30,183 nucleotides of DNA from Pleurotus ostreatus/Saccharomyces cerevisiae fusant (taxonomy: Eukaryota; Opisthokonta): contig JAMQCK010000297.1 in NCBI GenBank assembly GCA_024196135.1, positions 1 to 30,183 on the forward strand, in the 5' to 3' direction. The number at the start of each line of letters is the position of its first letter. The first letter of the stretch is position 1. The notes beneath the pieces were generated by a model, which saw only the letters and a list, made by a program, of their open reading frames with translations, searched no databases and had not been told where the DNA came from. A program made the position numbers and the translations under genes. Of the stretch, positions 11,671 through 20,382 are shown piece after piece.

Positions 11671-11762
11671 TTCCCTCTAGCCGACTTGAACGACTGACCT
11701 CTTCATTTGCAATCCTGAAAGGGACATACTAGTGAAGCGCTCTACCACTGAGCTAAGAGGGA
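11671..11762 (-). tRNA. tRNA-Thr(AGU): tRNA-Thr(AGT) with a 20-nt intron
   Basis: Reads threonine ACU/ACC codons. On the minus strand the acceptor stem TCCCTCT pairs perfectly with AGAGGGA. It is followed by TAGCTCAGTGGTAGAGC (D arm and A box), anticodon stem CTTCA/TGAAG, loop CT-AGT-A, a 5-nt variable loop, and T arm AGTCG-TTCAAGT-CGGCT (B box). The 27 nt between the anticodon-stem halves leave a 20-nt intron directly after position 37, the canonical place for nuclear tRNA introns. The discriminator base is A and no CCA is encoded, as in eukaryotes. The mature length is about 72 nt. Confidence 0.93.
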
Positions 11763-11943
11763 TTGTGACTGAACTCCCCGCCATACTTACTCGTCGCTGT
11801 GTCCTTGCTATCTGGTTACCAATGTACCAACAAAAGCTGTTTAACAGGAGTTGATCAACGCCATCGCCCTCTGCCGTTGTATTCGCACGATCTACATACG
11901 CGCACACTTGACGATCAGAGGGAGGACACCTAGGAATGATCAC

Positions 11944-13244
11944 TTAAGTTTTGGCATGAGAGAGGATGCAAGCGGCCCACACACCACCCGTCGGGAGCGC
12001 AAAGCGTTCCCTCCCAACTTCGGTCAGGAAGGCGTTGATCCAGCCTCCATGAGCTGTGATGGAGATGACTGGGATTTTGTGAGCGTCCGAAGCGGATGGA
12101 GCCAAAGTCGAGCGCATAGGTCAGACCGAGCGAAGGGTCCCTGCGCATGAAATGCATGGAATCCTTACATTCACGTTCGCGGTCCTCAAATATCCTCACA
12201 AGCACGGCTCGTGCCCGCGCAACGACGCTCTCGGGAGGCTCACGGACATCGTCGTCGTAGTACTCATCCTCCTCAGTCAGGCCCTCCTCGATGTCGACCT
12301 CGGGAAAAGCGGCCGCGATATACGACCGTGTACGCCGTTTGTCGCAGGTGTGGACGCCAGAGACTTCGCGGCAGTTCTATTAGAATGTGATCAGAATGAA
12401 CTCAAGAGGAAGCGCGAGGCCGGCACAACCATCGTACCTCCAGAACCAACGGCCTCGGCGTCAGACCCAGGAAGTCGCCAAATGTTATGCGCAGCGTGTC
12501 CAGAGCACGGGTGAAGGGGCTGCTGTAGAGGAAGTCAGGAAGCGGCATGCCCCCTTGAGTTTCCTGTTTCCACATCGCGCTGACATCGCGCGCCTGATCC
12601 TTGCCCAGTGGTGTGAGTTCTGGGTCAGCTGTAGTGATATCTTAGTATAAGCACGAATAAGGAGGGGATGAAGGGAAGATGGAAATCGAAAGGTGAGCCG
12701 GCTGTACTCACGACCCCATGTAATCTCATCGTCGCCGTTAAGCTTCGCCCAGTAACTGCCGTGCGAACGGCATTCGCTTCAGGATTTCGAGAGACGCGGG
12801 TGGCGGCAGCTTACTCGTCCCAGGCCTTCGTGCCGTACTTCGATTCAGCTAGGTTGTCTTTGTGATAGCTCAGAAATTAGGATTTTACAGACGTGTGGGT
12901 AACGGGATTCACGTACGATAGCCTTGCCCGTGCCTCCCGAGGATGAAGAGCTTGTAAAGAGCGCCGTTCTCGGCGGTGGCGTTCAGATGACGGATGTGCG
13001 AGAGGAGCTTTCGCCAGCGATCGCTCGAGTCATCTTTGAGCCCGAATCGTGGGGGGACCTAGTGAGGAATCAGATAGAGTAGGTACGTGTGGATAGACGC
13101 CATGCACCGCGCCTATCACAGCGGAGTCGGCGCCAATGTCCTCGTGAGCGAAGAAGCCCGGTAAGGTCTGTCGATGGGCTCAGAAGACTGTTATCGATGT
13201 ACGATTGCTAATGTACTGACACTGAAGGTGATTGCGCCGGACAT
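11944..13244 (-). CDS. histidine phosphatase family (phosphoglycerate-mutase-like)
   Basis: Cytosolic phosphatase of the histidine phosphatase superfamily, in the fungal YOR283W/PMU-like group; the physiological phosphoester is unknown. Minus coding exons: 13244-13221, 13167-13108, 13058-12917, 12857-12815, 12755-12712, 12628-12438, 12376-12169, 12068-11944; 278 residues. The catalytic RHG lies in LFILGRHGQGY (H71), the C-terminal catalytic His in SITAHGGW (H244). Family blocks include AESKYGTKAWDDYWAKLNGD, ITWGPDPELTPLGKDQARDV, LYSSPFTRALDTL and CREVSGVHTCDKRRTRSYI. The start (MSGAITFS joining TLPGFFAHED) comes from a short first exon with a GTCAGT donor; it matches the expected N-terminus but is the least certain part. 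No signal peptide. Confidence 0.9.
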
Positions 13245-13848
13245 CCTTACGAGGATGAATGCACCGAACACGGACTGCAGTGGTCGTGCAGGACAAGTGC
13301 CAGGACCGGTCCGGATCGTCCGGCATGCCGTTCTTCGCTCAGGTCACTCATTCATTGGGCAGCCTCCTGCATTCCTTCATCTTGCAAATGCTTCACACAC
13401 CGGGCTGACGGTCTTACAATCTGCGTCTCAACGAAGATGAACGAAGAAGGAGACCCGAGATCGAACTCTAGGTCGCAAGTGTGGACAGGTGACCGCGTCG
13501 CCACCTTTCCTCCTTGTCCCAAACCGTCACCTTGATTACGAACTTGAGCGGCTGCAGGTGACGACAAAGGGCGCGGAGCACCTTTCCATCGACCCTTCAT
13601 CCTCTTGCGGACACAAGCCGTGGGTACGAAGTACGTCCCGCGTGGTTGCTACAGCTGATCTTGAAGTTGATGCGCATGCAGGCCGGCAACGAGGCCGCAG
13701 CGTGGTCTTCCCTTTTGCGCCAAACCTTCGCAGGCCAACACTAGCACCGCACAAACGGCAGTAGGGCCCAAGTTCGGCTCATTGGCGCTGGTCCACAGGA
13801 ATCGTGCGTTTCTTCCACAGCTTTACCCGTCGCTCTATTCCCCCGCGC
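13245..13848. other. divergent promoter region
   Basis: Separates the histidine phosphatase (minus) from the coiled-coil gene (plus). Small frames such as 13489-13764 carry no motif. I see no clear TATA box; a T-loop-like string near 13453 was checked and is not a tRNA. Confidence 0.55.
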
Positions 13849-15416
13849 ATGTTCTCGCTCGCTAACCTCTTCAACATGAAGGAAATCGTCCAGTCGACCG
13901 TTGAGTTCTTCGCGCTTCGCACCCCTGATTCGGACTTTGGCCTGCCAAACACTACAAGCGCGGGTGCAAGCGAGAACCTCTCCGATACAGTCTCCGATAG
14001 CGATACTGTAGAGGCGCACAGGACCCTGAGCCGCGCCCGTACTCCCTCGCCACCCCCGTTACGTGAACAAGCTTGCGAGTCGTCCGGACCTCGATCTCCC
14101 TCGCCCCCACCACGTCCCCCTACTTCCTCGCCCCCGCCGACAGCCATCGTGGCGCGCAAGACAGTCCCGAGTCACTCGATGCGGCGGCCAGATAACGATG
14201 TGACCCGCTCCGACCTGGTGCGCTCGCAGACGGAGGTCGACCGCCTCCAGGAGCGCTGCAAGGCCCTCGAGAAGAGCCTGCGCGACACCCGGGAGGCGCT
14301 ACGCTCGCGCGACATGGAGATCGAGGCGCTCAAGCGCGAGCGCGGACGCGCCCTCTCGCGCAGTAAGCGCGGCTCGGCGTCGTCCATGCGCACTGCCACG
14401 TCTTCTACACACCATGCACACCTCAAGAACCGCGGCGCGGCGGATAAGGACGACGTGGACGACGCAGAGCTCGATGCGCGACATCGCAGCATGGAGATTT
14501 ACATGACTCGGACGGATTCTTGGTCCGGCGCGCAGATTCTGCAGTCTGTGCAGGACTTGAACTCGGAGATACTGCAATTCGCTGCTAGCGCGGCGGAGCT
14601 GTGTCCGTTTGGCAAGTCTATCGGTATCACATCGCTCACGAAGAGCTCGGCTGCGGCGTTGCAGGACACCACTGCTCGCCTTGGTTCCAACATGGCACGA
14701 ATTTTGGCCACAAAGGATCACTCGCAAGATCCCCTACTCGTACAATTGGCGGTACAAGCCTGCGTCGTCACCTGCATCATCCGCGCGCTCTCGTCCTTTT
14801 GTATTGGCTTCCCCCAAAAGGGAGACACGATACTGTCGCAGTTGTACTCGCACATATACGTAGCTGGTGCGTCAAGCCATTCCCTTGCAACTGCCTAGCT
14901 GACTTCTCCCTAGAGCCTCAGCCGACAAGTAGCCGGTGGCGCTCATATGCCCATCGCCACATCCACTCCCTATACCCCACCCTTACTGAGTACTCGGTGA
15001 ACGAGATGACCGAGACCATCATCCGCTGGACGTGCGATATCCTCACCGTCGCTGGTACTTCCGACCCGCACGTATCATCCCGCGAGGGTCTCCGATCCCG
15101 CTTCGGCGACCACATCCGCAGAATCGCGCGATGCGTCTCGCGCCTCGAGCACGTTATGCGCGAGGAGATCATGTCCACGAACTTCGACATCGTCTCTGTC
15201 GGCTACGGCGATGTCTTCAACGGGCGCATCATGGCGGACGTGTTCGGGGATGTCAGCGTCTCGCGAGGACATGTGCTCGCGACAACGGAGCTTGGGCTGA
15301 AGTGCACGACGCGAAGGGATGGAACTGGATCGGACAATGGGACGATCGAGCAGCGGTTGCTTTTGCCGCCAAAGGTCGTGAGCGAGTCGGTGCTCGACGT
15401 GCTGGATTCGAAGTGA
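13849..15416 (+). CDS. hypothetical coiled-coil protein
   Basis: I do not recognise a named family; it resembles the large class of Agaricomycete-only proteins. Coding exons 13849-14866 and 14914-15416 (intron 47 nt, CTGAC branch, CCCTAG acceptor) give 506 residues. Order: short N-terminus MFSLANLFNMKEIVQ; a Ser/Pro-rich disordered stretch to about 110; a charged coiled coil at about 121-170 (LQERCKALEKSLRDTREAL, then RSRDMEIEALKRERGRALS); an Arg/Ser linker; and a mostly helical C-terminal half starting near RSMEIYMTRTDSWSGAQILQ, with CVVTCIIRALSSFCIGF and a region ending VSESVLDVLDSK. No signal peptide; the CIIRALSSFCIGF stretch is hydrophobic but short for a membrane helix. The frame is open further upstream to 13804 but has no ATG there. 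Confidence 0.7.
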
Positions 15417-15718
15417 ATGATATACTGATGAACATTGTACTGTACCGTATACCGTATACCGCCTGTCAGAATGCTTTGTTACGACTATCTATACGCACCT
15501 ACCTGGAGTTTGTTTACAAAAAGACGGGTGTACTGATAAATTCCAACTTGACGAAGGACTTGCCTTTTGGACTGGCGAAGTTTGCACAATGATCACGATG
15601 GATCCAAGGCGCGCGGAGGTTTTGTACAATGCTGGTGCTGAAGCATGCGTGCATAATCGATTCATGTGGGGGCGCATACACATAGAGGTGGAAGATAAGA
15701 TGCAGGATACAACAACGC
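15417..15718. other. convergent 3'UTR region
   Basis: Between two converging stop codons. It contains a small ACCGTAT iteration near 15440 and otherwise only 3'UTR-like AT-richer sequence. Confidence 0.6.
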
Positions 15719-16272
15719 TCATGCAATAAGCGTAACAACACCACCAGCCTCCTTGATCTTCTTCCTGCAAACATAGTCAGTACCCCATACTCGCCTGAGA
15801 GAAGAAAGCACGTACTCGGCCTTCGCGGAGACGAAGCGGGCCTTGACGATGCAAGGCAATTTTGGTAGCTGGCCATTGCCGAGCACCTTGCCGTAGCCGT
15901 GGTGGAGCGTGTCGATGACCGGCACAACATCCGAGCTCTCCGTCAAGCCCTCCTTCTCCGCCGCGGGCACAAGCGTCCAGAGCTTGTCGACGTTGATCGT
16001 AGGCTTCCAGTACTGGTTGCGCGTGAGGTGGAAGTAGCGCATACCGACCTTTCCGAAGTAACCAGGATGGTACTTGTCGAAGTTCGTGCTGTAGATCGCC
16101 GTTAATCAGCTAAGGGGGATCGAAGGGGAGGGAGGGGGCAAACGCACCGGTGGTGGTGCTGACCACCAGCGAGACCGCGACCGCCCGGGTGCTTGCGGTG
16201 CTTGCCAACGCGACCGTGACCGGCGGAGACGTGGCCGCGGTGCTTTCTTGTGTTGGAGAACCGCGTCGGCAT
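15719..16272 (-). CDS. RPL28: 60S ribosomal protein uL15 (L27a/L28)
   Basis: Cytosolic large-subunit ribosomal protein. Coding exons 16272-16148, 16088-15816 and 15764-15719 give 147 residues, the usual length. The N-terminus [20 protein letters not shown], the Gly/His-rich [57 protein letters not shown] and the C-terminus AGGVVTLIA are diagnostic of uL15. The intron after GGQHHH, splitting the Arg codon, and the late intron are both GT-AG. It is divergent from RPB11, with about 940 bp between the start codons. A probable 5'UTR intron ends directly at the ATG. Confidence 0.97.
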
Positions 16273-16445
16273 CTGGGGGGCGCGAATAAGCAAGAGTCCA
16301 ACTTTTCGTGTATGAGGTGTATCCGAGGCGCAGGACGCCGATCCAGCGCAGATCTCGCTCGTTTCTCTCTGTTCGAGCGACAAACGACAGCGTGGGGAGC
16401 GTCGAGCGCGATGCGGAGGGGCAAGGGAGCAGCAATTCGGCGTAC
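16273..16445 (-). other. probable 5'UTR intron of uL15
   Basis: On the minus strand, AAG|GTACGC at 16445 and CCCCCCAG at 16273 directly before the ATG make a 173-nt candidate intron. 5'UTR introns in ribosomal protein genes are common in fungi. The splice sites are seen; the use of the intron is inferred. Confidence 0.5.
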
Positions 16446-17049
16446 CTTGAGAAGTGGTGGGCGGGTGCTTGACTTGGCCTGCAATCGGGACGTCCGATGA
16501 GGACTGGGTGACGCAGTCACAGAATGTCACGCCCGTGACGGGCGTCCAAGCGGCAATTTTTCGCGGTCGACGCGCCTTGCACAAGGCCACCACTGCAGGT
16601 ATGTGCAAGTTCTCGTTGGCGTTTGCAGGATGGGCTTTCGAGCCATATTTATTGTCGATGAACGTGTTCATGATATCAACCTTCATGGCTGATCCCCCTC
16701 CAATTCGCTTCAAAGCTCTCGCTGACGCGTCTTGTCTAGGTTGCGTGCAGTGTTAGTATCCGAGAACAATATGTGAGTACCTCTTCCTTCCCCTCTGCAG
16801 GATTACAACATACCCCTCGTCTGCGGAAGTGCATCGATGACCGCGACAAACATGCATGGCTTTATGACCCTCCTTCATCGTCCAATCCTGAAATCTATGC
16901 TAACTTCACCCTTCAGAGTTTGTGCGCGTGTCAGAGAGTGACCTGAGGGTGCCCACTTTGAACTCCGTCTGATCTTCACGACCCGCCTGAGGCCGTCTCC
17001 GTCTTCCTCACGATCACCAGCATACCCCTCGTCTCCGATCCTCGCTAAG
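16446..17049. other. divergent uL15/RPB11 promoter
   Basis: About 600 bp between the two candidate 5'UTR introns. It holds a 14-bp direct repeat (16809 and 17021) and pyrimidine-rich runs, but no recognisable gene. The long minus frame across 16102-16713 is just read-through of uL15 exon 1 into its leader. Confidence 0.5.
16809..17034. repeat. 14-bp direct repeat in the divergent promoter
   Basis: CATACCCCTCGTCT occurs at 16809-16822 and again at 17021-17034, same orientation, 212 bp apart. It could be a transcription-factor site shared by the uL15/RPB11 pair. Confidence 0.6.
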
Positions 17050-17211
17050 GTGAGCCTCGCCGTTCAGTTCTTGCCCTCTCTCCACATGATTAAAACACAT
17101 AATCTGTCAATCCACCGAGTACAACGTACAATGCGGATTATATCATATCTTCAACCCAATGATCCGTCGCCTTGCCCGATAATCATCTTCGTGTGCTCAT
17201 CGTTTCCTCAG
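17050..17211 (+). other. probable 5'UTR intron of RPB11
   Basis: GCTAAG|GTGAGC at 17050 and TTTCCTCAG at 17211, five bases before the ATG, frame a 162-nt candidate intron. It mirrors the candidate leader intron of the divergent uL15 gene. Confidence 0.5.
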
Positions 17212-17216
17212 TTATC

Positions 17217-17770
17217 ATGAATCAGCCTAATCGTTACGAGTTATATGTCCTTGAGGACGACGAGAAGTTGTATGTCATTCTTGTTCTTCTTGTCTTCATC
17301 GTCCTCACTTTCCTCAGCCTCACGGTCAACGAGGACACTAAGGTTCCCAACGCCGTTACCGTCAAGATAGTCAAGCAAGACCACACCCTCGCCAATATGC
17401 TCCGCTCGTACGTCCTTCCCTGGTACTGCTGAACGTCGGCCCTAATTGACAACAATCTTGCAGCCAACTCCTCAACAACCCCCAAGTCCTCTTCGCCGGC
17501 TACAAGGTTCCCCACCCCCTCGAGCCCTACTTCCTCCTCCGCATCCAGACTGACGGCACAATCACGCCCGAGATCGCCCTCGAGCAAGCTTGCACGCAAC
17601 TGCTCGCCGTCATCAGTGTCCTCAAAGCCAAGTTCGAGACGCAGTTCTCGTACAAGCAGGCGGAGGGACCGACTGGCGGCGTCACGAGCGTCCTGGACGA
17701 CCCGTACGGGTCGGGCCCAGCGACATCGTGGGGCGGGGCGAACAGGGACTATTTGGACTTCGCTGGTTGA
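17217..17770 (+). CDS. RPB11: RNA polymerase II subunit RPB11
   Basis: Assembly-platform subunit of nuclear RNA polymerase II, partner of RPB3 in the alpha-like heterodimer. Coding exons 17217-17269, 17318-17407 and 17464-17770 give 149 residues. Hallmarks are MNQPNRYELYVLEDDEKF, NEDTKVPNAVTVKIVKQDHT, LANMLRSQLLNNPQVLFAGY, and YKVPHPLEPYFLLRIQTDG with its following helix. The protein is longer than yeast or human RPB11 (about 117-120) because of a Gly/Ser-rich tail after the last helix (about 118-149). The first intron (17270-17317, 48 nt) is a stop-free multiple of three; if retained it would insert a very hydrophobic 16-residue stretch. The start matches the family N-terminus. Confidence 0.96.
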
Positions 17771-18100
17771 TCATGATGACACCTGTATTCTATGAGTGTA
17801 TAATATTTTGCTTTGCTCTGGGAATGCGGTGTGGCTGAAGAGTCGGCAGTCAGATTGTCCTTGGCCGCGGGCGAGGCGTGGGTGCGGACCTCAGACGCTG
17901 GGTTGCGGACCTCAGGGCAAGCGCCGACGGAGGCAGAAACCCGCGTGGTCCTCGAGGAAAGGGTCTTCCCGCTCAGGAACTTGGTGGGAATTCCCATTGT
18001 TTCCCGACGCGTGTTCTCATCTGCGAAGTTCTGCGTTCTGCGGCCAATTTCGCGCGTCTCTCGGCCTGTCCACGCGTTCTTCGGCTGGTTCGCACGTCGT

Positions 18101-18885
18101 TCGGTCAATACGCCCTAGCGCCGCAGATGATCTTCGTCTTGTATTCTGCCTGCCCTCGTTGCTATTCTGTCTTTCCTCGTCGCTATTCTGCCTCCCTTCG
18201 TCGCGTTCGACCGGGAACTTCCATGCCCTGGACAGGGAACGGCCCCCAATTGAGGCATAAGTTCGTCCACTTGCTCCGGGACTTCGACAGCGCGCGAGCG
18301 TTTGCGCTCCCCCACGAGAGGCTGCCTGTCCCGCGTAAATCTCCCTGCTCCGCGTGCGAAAATCGTGTGCAACATGGTCTGCGTGAAAAAAATGCTTCCA
18401 CGCCGTCGGTCAATATACCACTCCGTACCCGCCGCTCGAACGACTTCCGAGGCATCGAGATCGACGCTATACGCCGAAAGACAAACGCACTACGCCGGGG
18501 GACATCGAATCCACACCGGGCTCCTGTCGTCGGCGGCGGACTGGACGCGACTGGCCCGCGCGCGCGCTGGGGTTGGGGAATATAAAAATTGTCGCTTGGG
18601 GATGGACCGTGTGGCTCGGTGCCCTGTTTGCCCTGCTCTACGTTCCCTCAGAGGTGTCCTGCTCGACGTCTGCCCTGCCTGCTCGACCTCCCTACGCTCT
18701 GTCAGGTGTACCCATTCTACGTTGGGAGCCCTATGGAAGCCCTGACGCTGTGGCGCATCAAGCACGCCCCCGTGACGCTTTCGGCGGGGCTCTATTGGCC
18801 AGCAGATCAGATCTTCTTCGGCTGACAACACATACTTTCGGACGCCCCCACAGGGTCACACAATGCCCCCGTTCGTCGGTCAATA
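18101..18885. repeat. dispersed 10-mer TCGGTCAATA, three copies
   Basis: Exact copies on the plus strand at 18101-18110, 18406-18415 and 18876-18885, each preceded by CGT- or CGTT-type sequence. Flanks are otherwise not alignable by eye. Three copies within 785 bp are far more than chance for a 10-mer. Confidence 0.7.
18135..18198. repeat. 21-bp tandem repeat, three units plus a partial
   Basis: Units 18135-18156 (22 bp), 18157-18177 and 18178-18198 share CGT-GC/TT-TATTCTG and a pyrimidine-rich end. A truncated fourth unit (CGTCGCGTTC) follows. Non-coding as far as can be seen. Confidence 0.8.
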
Positions 18886-19113
18886 GGCTGACATGACACC
18901 ATGGACATGTCGTCCGCGCGGGGGCTGTCAATTGAGACGCGGCGCGCGTGACGCCTGGGGCGCGCGGTACTTAAAGGGCGCCGGCGGCGCACCCGCTTTT
19001 CCTTCCTCGTCTTCCCCCTTGACCTCGACGACCGCCCTCGGAGACGACTGAGTTGTCGATCAGAGCCACTCTCGACGACTTCAAGACCCCTCACGTCCAA
19101 CACGCTCACCACG

Positions 19114-19993
19114 ATGTCCACGTCCCTCAAGAAGAACAACGCGTCTACGACGACCTCGCCGGTGTCCGAGGAGCGGGTCGAGTCCTCCCGCCGCACGACG
19201 CCGCTGAGACTTCCGCTGCTCGTCTCGCTGTTCTTGTCGTTTGTATTCGGCGTTGTTGGGCTTGCGCTTGGTGAGTGCATATATGCTATGCTGGGGTGCG
19301 AATGTGCTCTGCTTGAGCGCATGTATACACTGCTTGAGGGGATGTATGCTACGCCTGGCGGGTCGCTGATACGCCCCACAGCTGTCGATGCCTTGGAGAA
19401 GTCGGATGATGAGAAGGACGCGGTGAAAGCGGCGGCGCCCACGGGCACCACCGTCAAGATCGATTTCACAGGTCAGTCTCCGCTTGCGCCAACCCACAAG
19501 GAACCGTACTGAGCGCAGATTCCCTTCAGATATCCTCAACGCCGGTATCGCTGTCACGGTTGCTTGCGGTCTCACCGCCGCGCTCTCGCTCCTCTCCATG
19601 ATTGCGATCGCGCTGCCCAAGCTTAGGACGCTTCCTCAGCGCTTTGTTGCCCCACTCTTCTTCTTCTGTGCCACCTTCATCTTCGCCTCGCTTGTGCCCT
19701 TCGACGTCTTCTACGCAAACCGCAGCGCGAAGGTCACCGCCCACATCGGCAGCATCACCGTCCCGCCATCGGTCGTTCAGCAGATCCAGGAGGCTGCGGG
19801 CCTTTCGCCTGTTTACAAAGACAAGCTCTACCGTGCGTTTCGGGTATTCGATTGGTATCGTCCTGCTGACTTTCTCCCAGTGCGCGTGGTGGCGATCGTC
19901 CCCTGGTTCGCATTCCTATTCGCCTTGACCTCTGGGGCGCTTCTCCTTCTCTCGCGCTCCAGGGAGCGTCGCGGAGATGCTGAGAAGCTGTAG
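19114..19993 (+). CDS. hypothetical four-TM membrane protein
   Basis: Small integral membrane protein of unknown role. Coding exons 19114-19270, 19382-19471, 19530-19832 and 19881-19993 give 220 residues. A Ser/Thr-rich N-terminus (1-30) precedes TM1 (about 33-53, LPLLVSLFLSFVFGVVGLAL). A hydrophilic loop (54-83) with acidic and Ala-rich parts follows, then TM2 (about 87-111), TM3 (about 121-140, with FFFCATFIFASLVPF), a second loop with GSITVPPSVVQQIQEAAGL, TM4 (about 185-206) and a charged tail RSRERRGDAEKL. The layout resembles fungal tetraspan (MARVEL or SUR7-like) proteins, but I see no signature that proves either. The last intron (48 nt) is a stop-free multiple of three with a CTGAC branch site. 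It is co-directional with Ku70, 389 bp upstream of that start. Confidence 0.75.
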
Positions 19994-20382
19994 CATATTG
20001 AAGAGGTTATCACGCGCTTCCTGTTGTCTTACTATACCGCGCGTACATGCACGAAGCAGGGTCATGGGGTTGAATACTGTATTGTCTGCACACGCAATCT
20101 GCGTCTATATCTGCTTGCGCGTCGATCGGCTGCCGCGGAACATGAGCGGATGACAGGGTATGATGAGGAAAGGAAGGGAGGACCGGTTGGAGAGTTGCCG
20201 TTGAGCGAGCGGGAGGAGTTCAACTTGAGGCACGAGGAGGCCATGGGGGCATGGGACACCGTCACATGACATGACGCCACGCGTCACGCGTGTGCCGGGA
20301 CCGTGGCTTGGCCATTGTTGACTTGACTCTTACACTCACTCCTGCGTGCCGCCACCCTTGGCATCCTGCAACATAAGCCACT
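19994..20382. other. intergenic, Ku70 promoter
   Basis: Short region between two plus-strand genes. No gene or clear TATA box is seen. Confidence 0.55.

Larger units (their letters stand above)
17771..19113. other. intergenic with repeats, no recognisable gene (1.3 kb)
   Basis: Between RPB11 and the four-TM gene. It contains a 21-bp tandem repeat (18135-18198) and three copies of TCGGTCAATA (18101, 18406, 18876). A long plus frame at 17878-18585 has no ATG start and no motif. A TATAAAAA string at 18579 precedes a 48-codon Cys-containing frame at 18602; coding status is doubtful. An upstream TTAAAGG near 18972 may be the promoter of the four-TM gene. Confidence 0.55.

Noticed and set aside
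13440..13500. T-loop-like string suggesting a second tRNA
   Set aside because: The flanking bases do not form a T stem and no acceptor or D arm can be drawn.
16102..16713. 203-codon minus frame containing the uL15 N-terminus
   Set aside because: It is uL15 exon 1 read back through its leader; the family starts at MPTRF.
17878..18585. 235-codon plus frame in the gap after RPB11
   Set aside because: Begins with GTG, composition is Arg/Ser/Pro noise, and it crosses the 21-bp tandem repeat.
18602..18745. Small Cys-containing frame (CPVC, CPAC) after a TATAAAAA string
   Set aside because: Only 48 codons, no further zinc-ribbon features, and the Cys codons come from a CTGCCC-type simple repeat; chance is more likely.
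19081..19620. 179-codon antisense frame over the four-TM gene
   Set aside because: Shadow of the coding strand; the plus strand has consistent splicing and four hydrophobic helices.
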